Part shown: positions 57,306 through 64,000 of the stretch, piece by piece
Layout: every line of letters starts with the position of its first letter
How positions within the stretch are numbered: position 1 is the stretch's first letter
Origin: Monoplex corrugatus
Lineage: Eukaryota > Mollusca > Gastropoda > Littorinimorpha > Ranellidae
NCBI GenBank assembly: GCA_030674185.1
Contig: CM060312.1
Coordinates: 1,034,992 to 1,098,991 of the forward strand
Reading direction: 5' to 3'
DNA length: 64,000 nt
Program-made: the position numbers and the translations under genes
The notes under the pieces: model-generated
What the model saw: the letters and a program-made list of their open reading frames with translations, nothing else
Databases searched by the model: none
What the model was told of the DNA's origin: nothing

Positions 57306-57558
57306 TGTAACTCTGAACTTCACCTTATGACAGGAGTCTCTAACTCTGACCTTCACCTTACAGAAGGAGTCTGTAACTCTGACCATCACCTTGCAACAGG
57401 AGTCTATAACTGACCTTCATTTTACAACAGGAGAGTGTAACTCTGACCTTCACCTTACAACAGGAGAGTTTAACTCTGACCTTCACCTTACAGAAGGAGT
57501 CTATAACTCTGACCTTCACCTAACAGGAGTCTATAATTCTGACCTTCATTTTACAGAG
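57306..57558 (+). repeat. Tandem array of 3' splice-site-like units
   Basis: Eight units of 27-33 bp, each resembling CTCTGACCTTCACCTTACAG followed by AAGGAGTCTATAA. The last unit (GACCTTCATTTTACAGAG) supplies the acceptor of the exon at 57559. Units 2 and 6 retain TTACAGAAGGAG, a plausible competing acceptor; the others have CAACAGG or ATGACAGG, in which an AG is also preserved. Confidence 0.8.
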
Positions 57559-57779
57559 GGAATTCGGGACGCGACACAGCGAGTCACTTGACAACACACG
57601 TAACACACTGGACCACTTACTGGACAGTGTGCAACAGGCCATGAGCGGACTGTCCGACACACTGGACCACGCCCTTAGAATTGACTCTGGGGCCACTGAC
57701 AGCAAAACCCCTCTGGTGCAGCAAATCCAGCACCGACGTCACAATTTGATGACGTCACAGTGTTCCGTTATTGTGGCAG
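57559..57779 (+). CDS. Second coding exon, ending at a putative dynamin-type P-loop
   Basis: Entered after ...TTTTACAGAG, it completes an Arg codon from 53193-53194 and reads EFGTRHSESLDNTRNTLDHL, a heptad-like LDSVQQAMSGLSDTLDHALR, then TPLVQQIQHRRHNLMTSQCS and VIVAG. A GTAACT donor at 57780 splits the final Gly codon after one base. In dynamin-superfamily proteins a beta strand of the form C-S-V-hydrophobic-V-A-G immediately precedes the G1 (GxxxxGKS/T) loop, usually as VAGETxxGKS. The remaining GKS part would be in the next exon, which is not in the window. Coiled-coil-like helix before the GTPase fits SLIP-GC-like or bacterial-type dynamin-like proteins. The exon is likely real; the family is inference. 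Confidence 0.55.
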
Positions 57780-57785
57780 GTAACT

Positions 57786-58146
57786 CCCCCCCCCCTCTCT
57801 GTCTGTCTCTCTATCTGTCTCTCTCCCTCTCCTTCTATCCCTCTTTCTGTTTCTTTGTCTCTCTGTCTGTCTGTCTGTCTTCTCTCTCTCTCTCTCTCTC
57901 TCACTCCCCTTCCCCCCTATCTCTCTCTCTCTGTCCGCTGTCTTTATCTCTGACAGCGTGAGAAAGTTATTCGTGTAGTTATACGAAGCAATGGCTTGCT
58001 TTAGTCGTGACTTGTTAAGTGCTATACAGTAAGTTCACACATCAACTATCGGTTTGTTGTAAACACTGTATACTTGTGCCCTTGTCATAACATGTTTACT
58101 ACGTGTTACTGCTTGTTACTACAGCAAAACATTGGATTCCGATCTC

Positions 58147-58177
<31 letters not shown>

Positions 58178-58321
58178 TTCTTTCTTCCTCTCTTTCTCTC
58201 TCTTTCTCCTTCTCTGTCTCTCTCCTTCTCTCTCTCTCTTTCTCTCTCTGTCCTCTCTCCTCTCTCTCTTTCCCTCTCTCTCTCTTTCTCTTTCTCTCTC
58301 TCTCTCTCTTTCTCTCTCACT

Positions 58322-58353
<32 letters not shown>

Positions 58354-58415
58354 CTCCTCTCTCTCTCTCTCTCTCTCCTTCTCTCCTCTCTCTTTTTCTC
58401 TCTGTCTCCCTCTGT

Positions 58416-58494
<79 letters not shown>

Positions 58495-58530
58495 ACACAC
58501 ACATACACACACACACTTACACTCATGTTG
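57786..58530. repeat. CT-rich and (CA)n tracts in intron
   Basis: CT tracts at 57790-57950 and 58140-58415, CA/CACT at 58416-58520, with about 180 bases of unique sequence between (57955-58135). Open frames across them are Ser/Leu or His/Thr artefacts. Confidence 0.92.
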
Positions 58531-58659
58531 AGTCTAAAGAAGAGGGAGAGCATTGAGATAACAGTGAATAGCATAGCAGGAGGTATTGACAGGATCTTTT
58601 AAAATCTCTCCCCACTCATTTACCCACGTATGTCAAGTACCCCCGGTAATTTTCTTCCC

Positions 58660-59490
58660 CTCTCAGTAGGGCAGTAGTGTGCACCCCTCTCAGTGGGGCA
58701 GTAGTGTGCACACCTCTCAGTGGGCAGTAGTGTGCACACCTCTTAGTGGGGCAGTAGTGTGCACCCCTCTCAATAGGGCAGTAGTGTGCACCTCTCTCAG
58801 TGGGGCAGTAGTGTGCACCCCTCTCAGTAGGGCAGTAGTGTGCACCCCTCTCAGTAGGGCAGTAGTGTGCACCCCTCTCAGTAGGGCAGTAGTGTGCACC
58901 CGTCTCAGTAGGGCAGTAGTGTGCACCCCTCTCAGTAGGGCAGTAGTGTGCACCCTTCTCAGTGGGGCAGTAGTGTGCATCCCTCTCAGTGGGGCAGTAG
59001 TGTGCACACCTCTCAGTGGGGCAGTAGTGTGCACACCTCTCAGTGGGGCAGTAGTACATAGTAGGCAACACACCTCTCAGTGGGGCAGTAGTGTGCACAC
59101 CTCTCAGTGGGGCAGTAGTGTGCACACCTCTCAGTGGGCAGTAGTGTGCACACCTCTCAGTGGGGCAGTAGTGTGCACACCTCTCAGTGGGGCAGTAGTG
59201 TGCACACCTCTCAGTAGGGCAGTAGTGTGCACACCTCTCAGTGGGCAGTAGTGTGCACCCTCTCAGTGGGCAGTAGTGCACACCCTCTCAGTGGGGCAGT
59301 AGTGTGCACCCCTCTCATAGGCAGTAGTGCAACCTCTCAGTAGGGCAGTAGTGTGCACACCTCTCAGTAGGGCAGTAGTGTGCACCCTCTCAGTAGGGCA
59401 GTAGTGTGCACCCTCAGTAGGCTAGTGCAACCCCAGTGGGGCAGTAGTGTGCACCCCTCTCAGTGGGGCAGTAGTGTGCACCCCTCAGAC
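58660..59490. repeat. 29-bp minisatellite
   Basis: About 28 units of CCTCTCAGTGGGGCAGTAGT plus GTGCACACC. The left half prefers CACCCCTC with TAGGG; the right half prefers CACACCTC with TGGGG. From 59240 units carry deletions. Confidence 0.94.
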
Positions 59491-59962
59491 CCATACAGAG
59501 GTTTACCTGCAAAATAGTTTATCTCTCGAAGAGTAAAGTTCAGTTGTAGTTTATCAAATAACATCTCCGTGGACAGAATACATTCCATAATACACTGACA
59601 CTATTGATGCCATTTGATGGATCAGGTCCAAACTGATCATGGCATATGTCGTAAGCCTGTACGTAGCCCTCTGTGTTGGCAAGGTCTTGAGATCTTACCT
59701 GGTGTCTGGGTTTTCTATCTTATCCTTTGATCAGTCTGTTAGTGGAACAATCTAGTACAGTGTAGTGAAATGTATATCTCAGTCTGTGATATAAAAACAA
59801 ACAAAAACAGATCAAAACACAGCCAACGCCTGGTATAAACTGACGTCACCAATGTCCAATACAATCACATCACAGATATCTACACCCCCACCCCCCAATC
59901 AATACGATACAATACTTCATCTGCCCACCAACATGATTAATTATTGCCTCCCCATCCCAATC
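59491..59962. other. Unique region
   Basis: About 470 bases of non-repetitive sequence without a convincing exon. A search by eye for the missing GKS half of the P-loop found none in any frame here. Confidence 0.4.
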
Positions 59963-60580
59963 CCTCCAGTAATAAATAATAATAATAATAATTACAGTAT
60001 TTATACGGCGCCTAATCTTAACAATTCAAATCAGATCGCACTCACACACCAGGCATACGCATACAATCCACAAGGACCTCCTTACAATATTTAATACACA
60101 GACTGAGGAAAAGAAGCAGTTGTAGAATTCATTCTTGCGAAAAGAGGTGTGTTGTTGAACTGGATTTAAAAGCAGAAAAGGTAGGTGTTAGGCTAAGGCA
60201 GAGCGGCCCTGAGACAGCGAAAGAACGCTGGCCAACATTTGATAGTTTAAATCCAGGGACCTGAAGGGAAAGAGTGTCTGAAGCTGAGCGCTTGATGTTG
60301 ATGTTGTACATACATCATGGAGCAGACTGGTGAAATAGATTTGTAACACATGATATCCAGTTTATATTCAATTCTTTTTAGCAATCAGTGAAGAGAGCGA
60401 AGGAGAGGACTGATGTAGTCAAACGTTTTCTTTTTTAGGACAAGACGAGCAGCTATGTTTTGTATGCGTTGCAAACACAGGAGAAAAGAAGCTGGCAGTC
60501 CAGTAAGGAGAGCAATACAGTAATCAAGACGAGACAAAATGAGAGATGTCACCAGCCTCAGCACATCATGTTCGCGAAAG
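59963..60580 (-). mobile_element. CR1-like LINE fragment, minus strand
   Basis: Read on the minus strand it ends in a (TTA)n tail (plus 59969-59991) preceded by GGCGCCGTATAAATACTG, the same style of 3' end as the plus-strand elements at 26712 and 63560. It contains the C-terminal RT-adjacent region. It is 5'-truncated and frameshifted. Confidence 0.75.
60129..60580 (-). pseudogene. LINE RT C-terminal remnant (minus strand)
   Basis: In minus-strand order: LVTSLILSRLDYCIALLTGL, LQRIQNIAARLVLKKKTFDY and ISPLLRSLH (to about 60385), then after a gap RSASDTLSLQVPGFKLSNVG, QRSFAVSGPLC and FKSSSTTHLF ending near 60132. These match block by block the plus-strand copy at 25889-26344. At least one frame break and a deletion remove the LHWLP segment. 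Confidence 0.75.
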
Positions 60581-60589
60581 CATACGTTT

Positions 60590-60905
60590 AAGTGTCTAAG
60601 GATTTCGGACTTTCCAAGATGGAGAATGTTTTTGTTATAATGGCAGTACCTGCAAGTTTTCACACGCTCATTTCCCTTAGCACCAGAGTGTCTGGGACAG
60701 CAGATGCATGTGGTTTTATGGATTGATAATCGCTCGTTGCCAGTCTGGGGTTCCTTCTGCATTGTGCACATTCTGAAGTAAGTTCATCAAGTCAATCCGG
60801 ATGAAAGCTTGACTTTCATTTATTTCATCATCCAATGAAGATAACCGTTTTACAGCATCGTGAAAGCCCCAGTTTCCAGTGTTAGACTGCAAGTTGTGGT
60901 ATTAT
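60590..60905 (-). other. Two overlapping minus-strand open segments of unknown origin
   Basis: Upstream of the LINE remnant the minus strand has a 62-codon open segment (NLQSNTGNWGFHDAVKRLSS, LDDEINESQAFIRIDLMNLL, QNVHNAEGTPDWQRAIINP then stop near 60730). In an overlapping frame there is a Cys-rich stretch (TTCICCPRHSGAKG, then VKTCRYCHYNKN). Neither matches the known parts of the CR1-like element. Both have balanced composition. They might be host exon remains or the LINE's 5' part; not resolved. Confidence 0.2.
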
Positions 60906-60929
60906 ACTGTGCTTCCTTCTAACATCCCC

Positions 60930-62645
60930 CCAGGTCTCTTCCTGATAAATTCAATGAATTTTTTGTTGGAAAGATTGAACGGATCAGAAGCAGCTTTGAC
61001 CCAGATACACTATGCCCCACTGATGCTGTTGTGTTCTCTGGTATACAGCTAGAAAATTTTGAGCTTATGTCTGAGGGTTGTGTGAGAGAGATACTGAAGA
61101 AAATGCCAAAGAAGTCCTGTGACCTTGACCCTATCCCTGCCTCTATCCTATTTGATTGTCTAGATGAAATTACTCCAATTGTCACAGATATTATGAATAT
61201 GTCCTTGTCATCTGGTGTTGTGCCTCAGTGTTTTAAGCACGCTCTTTTCAAGCCCCTTCTGAAGAAGGCAAATCTCGACCCAGACTGCTTGAAGAATTAT
61301 CGTCCAGTTTCCAATCTACCATTCCTATCAAAGGTGTTAGAACGTATTGTACTAGAACAGCTTCTGCAGCATCTGGAATCTCATAACCTGCTAGAGCCAT
61401 TCCAGTCAGCCTACTGTAAGTGCCATAGCACAGAAACCGCTTTATTATGTGTGGTCAATGACCTCCTTCAGGCTTCAGACAATGGGAGTGTGTCTATCTT
61501 ATCACTGCTTGACTTGTCAGCAGCATTTGACACCATAGACCATAGCATCCTCATAACGCGGTTGCGTACCACTTTTGGCTGTTCTGGAAAGGTTCTGGAC
61601 TGGTTTACCTCCTATTTGACTGGCCGTACCCAGTCTGTTGTCATTGGCCACAAATCAAATCCATCTGTGCTGAAATGTGGTGTCCCACAAGGTTCTGTCT
61701 TGGGACCTGTCCTGTTCACTATGTACACACAACCTCTCAGCACTATCATTCATCAGTCAGATCACTCATACCACTTTGCGGATGACTCACAGCTGCATAG
61801 CTCCTCTGCCCCATCAGATTTTGATGCTCTTGCGTGCAGTCTGAGAGACTGTATAGAGGATGTCTCCAAGTGGATGAGTGAAAACAAACTGAAGATGAAT
61901 AATGATAAAACTGAGCTTATTGTTACTGGTACTAAGTCAAAGGTCAATCAGGTTACTCATGCCCCCATGTCTATCTCTGGTTGTGATGTATCTTTCTCAC
62001 AAACTGTTAGAAACCTTGGCTTCTACCTGGATGAAACACTGTCTATGGAAGCCCATGTCATAACAGTTGTGCCGTACTCTGCACTATCAGCTACGCAGAA
62101 TAGGTAAGATTCGCTCCTTCCATTCCACTGATGCTGCCAACAACTTACTGAACAAGCTTGCTGTCTCTTTCATACTATCTAGACTGGACTATTGTAACTC
62201 TCTATTCGCAGGTCTCCATGACAATCGACTATTTAAACTTCAGCGCATACAGAACCATGCGGCTCGCCTTGTTCTCCACAAGCCCAGGCGTGAGAGTGCA
62301 AAATCTCTGCTTAGAACACTTCATTGGCTCCCGGTAAAGGCTAGGATTCAATATAAAGTTGCCTGTCTCTGCTTTCAGTGTATCTATCACGAGAACATGC
62401 CATCCTATCCTGCCAACCTTCTGCAGGGTTACAAACCTTCTCGAACACTCCGCTCTTCTGACACCTCACTGTTGACTGTTCCTCGCTTCTCTCTAGACAC
62501 CTTTGGTAAAAAGTCTTTCTCTGTCTTTGGCCCAAATGTATGGAACGCTCTACCACTGTCTCTCAGAAAAACTAAGTGTTTCTCAACCTTCAAACGGCAC
62601 CTGAAAACCCACCTCTTTCAAAGTAATCAAACTCATCTAACCTGA
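60930..62645 (+). pseudogene. LINE reverse transcriptase, one frameshift
   Basis: The frame is open from about 60930 (SLPDKFNEFFVGKIERIRSS) and continues with MPKKSCDLDPIPASILFDCL, LKNYRPVSNLPFLSKVLERI, FQSAYCKCHSTETALL, motif A SLLDLSAAFDTIDHSIL, motif B GVPQGSVLGPVLF, FADD at 61775-61786 and MSENKLKMNNDKTELIVTGT. A single frame change near 62065-62100 leads to RTLHYQLRRIGKIR, SRLDYCNSLFAGL, LHWLPVKARIQYKV and FKRHLKTHLFQSNQTHLT, stop 62645. It is the best preserved RT here: all catalytic motifs are present and only one break was seen. The endonuclease is missing through 5' truncation. Confidence 0.88.
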
Positions 62646-63091
62646 AGAGCCTTAGTTTGCAAGTCTGTCATCAGACTAATCTCTCCTGCCTGTATAACAG
62701 TATTTTGTATAAGGGCCTATAGATAATAGAGCGAGGTGTGTGTGTGCGTGCATTTGTGTATGTGTATGTGTGTGTGTGTGTGTCACTGTGTGTGTGTGCA
62801 TGAGTAAGCATGTGTGTGTCTCACTGTATGTGTACAGCTGAGGGAGGGATAGGGGAGAAATTGAGTGGGAAAGAGACTGAAATACTTTAAGAATTTTTTT
62901 TAATCTTTGTATGTAAATTGTGATGTATGGTATGCGAATAGTTTATAATTTGTGAGGTAATTTTGATTGTCAAGGTATTAATGCTGTAATACTGAAGTTA
63001 TAATGTTTTTCCTGTATATGAATTAGAAATTTTCTGTTTTTATCTTCATTCAAAATATTGATTATAATTTTATGTACAACTATTGCATGCA

Positions 63092-63129
63092 CAAACACAC
63101 ACACACGCATGCAAACATAGCACACCGCG

Positions 63130-63182
<53 letters not shown>

Positions 63183-63292
63183 ACATTCTTACATACACAC
63201 ATGCACACAGCAACACAGACGCACGCACACACACACACGTACACACACACACACACGTACACACACGTACGCAAGCACACACACGCAGCAAT
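63092..63292. repeat. CA/CG microsatellite block
   Basis: CACACACG, GCGCGCGC and CACGTACACA tracts within the LINE 3' region. Confidence 0.93.
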
Positions 63293-63560
63293 ATATAAAC
63301 ACAGTATGCCTCTTTATTCATATGAAAAATCTGTTAATCTTTCTTCATTACATAAGTCAGTGTTTAAATTTTAATATTCTGTGGTTTCTTATGTGTCTTC
63401 TTACTTGTATAGCTTTAATGTTTGTTGTTATCTTATTGTGTATGTAATTGTGAACATTTTTTAATCACCTTTTGCCTTTCTTGCGAAATGTAAAGCGCTG
63501 GTGAGCATGTTTTTATATAGAATGTGCGCTATACAAATGAATATTATTATTATTATTATA

Positions 63561-64000
63561 CAGTATGTAGTGTAGCATTTCCTTCATGTATGATGTTTCC
63601 ATTCTGTTTGACAATGTAGCTCCATTTACTATTTAGGTTTGTGATTGGTGACTGAGCCACTACTGTACGTGATCACATCTGTGGGTTTCACTCTCATTTG
63701 CTCAATGAGTTGTTCACTTTCTGCATCAGCTCTACCTACTGATTATTCATGACAGTGTCTCCCCAGATGTTTTTGGTGTGATTCTTTTTTACATAGGTTT
63801 TGGAAAGCAACTGTTTAGATATTTTCCCATTCTCTTGTCTCTTAGAGTTGTGTCAGTTCACACAAGCGCTGAATAGATTCTTCACCAACAAGGCCTGAAA
63901 TATAACTTTACTTGTTCTCTTTTATGTCTTGACTGTATTCAAAGAAGGTCAAGCGGGTACCATATAGTCTCTGTTGGGTTGTCTTTTGTGGCTCCAAAGA
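63561..64000. other. Unique right-end region
   Basis: Non-repetitive AT-rich sequence. The minus strand has short protein-like stretches, for example AESEQLIEQMRVKPTDVITY near 63660-63730, separated by stops. This suggests a decayed coding element, not identified. No splice-bordered exon on plus was found, and no P-loop. Confidence 0.3.

Larger units (their letters stand above)
60925..63560 (+). mobile_element. CR1-like LINE with ATT tail (5'-truncated, RT nearly complete)
   Basis: 2.6 kb with most of the RT domain, a C-terminal domain, about 900 bp of 3' region and an ATT-repeat tail (63541-63559) after TGTGCGCTATACAAATGAAT. The 3' region holds (TG)n at 62732-62815 and CA/CG tracts at 63092-63292. 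It starts about 20 bp after the end of the minus-strand open segments, so two elements lie head to head. No clear target duplication could be found. Confidence 0.82.

Noticed and set aside
1..64000. tRNA or rRNA genes
   Set aside because: No cloverleaf-capable intact tRNA or rRNA segment was seen; the only pol III boxes belong to the SINE at 34029-34644.

Overview
This window is eukaryotic, almost certainly invertebrate animal DNA. There are no prokaryote-type gene clusters. The coding signal comes as short exons with GT-AG borders, lying between very long tandem arrays and decayed non-LTR retrotransposons. The LINE mix (RTE-like endonuclease/reverse transcriptase with a GAT-repeat tail, and CR1/L2-like elements with ATT or ATTGTC tails) together with abundant (CA)n/(TG)n suggests a marine mollusc or other lophotrochozoan. 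That assignment is inference from families, not a match to a known genome.

Layout. 1-6720: a 24-bp satellite broken by three RTE-like LINE insertions. 6721-17340: about 10.6 kb of degenerate 16-bp GT-rich satellite with internal larger duplications and a long irregular stretch. 17560-20940: three adjoining GATA/GACA-related arrays. 21030-21908: three consecutive phase-compatible exons of an unrecognised plus-strand gene. 22190-26715: a 34-bp repeat and two 5'-truncated CR1/L2-like LINEs. 26720-32290: a 46-bp satellite interrupted by an RTE-like LINE whose 5' third is inverted (twin-priming structure). 32330-33260: an array carrying 14 perfect CRE motifs. 33560-34930: a ~50-bp repeat interrupted by a tRNA-derived SINE with 13-bp target duplications. 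35090-35690: a 28-bp array carrying 16 AP-1 motifs. 35730-46080: a succession of unrelated minisatellites, one with 7-mer (217-bp) higher-order structure. 46600-49590: 23-bp and 34-bp arrays. 49900-50220: a non-repetitive, promoter-like stretch. 53010-53194 and 57559-57779: two exons whose reading frames join; the second ends just at the start of what looks like a dynamin-type P-loop. The intron between them holds a LINE with a clean 14-bp target duplication and a tandemly multiplied 3' splice-site sequence. 58660-59490: a 29-bp array. 59960-63560: two head-to-head CR1-like LINEs.

The host genes visible here are only pieces. All confident exons are on the plus strand. The three-exon gene at 21 kb and the exon pair at 53-57 kb could be one gene with a ~31-kb repeat-filled intron (the phases agree) or two genes. 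No reverse transcriptase frame in the window is intact from end to end, so the mobile elements look like fossils or dead-on-arrival copies. No tRNA or rRNA gene, CRISPR array or bacterial operon was seen. The strongest novelty candidates are the arrays of bZIP-factor sites (CRE, then AP-1), the multiplied splice acceptor in front of the P-loop exon, and RTE copies that share the same disabling frameshift.
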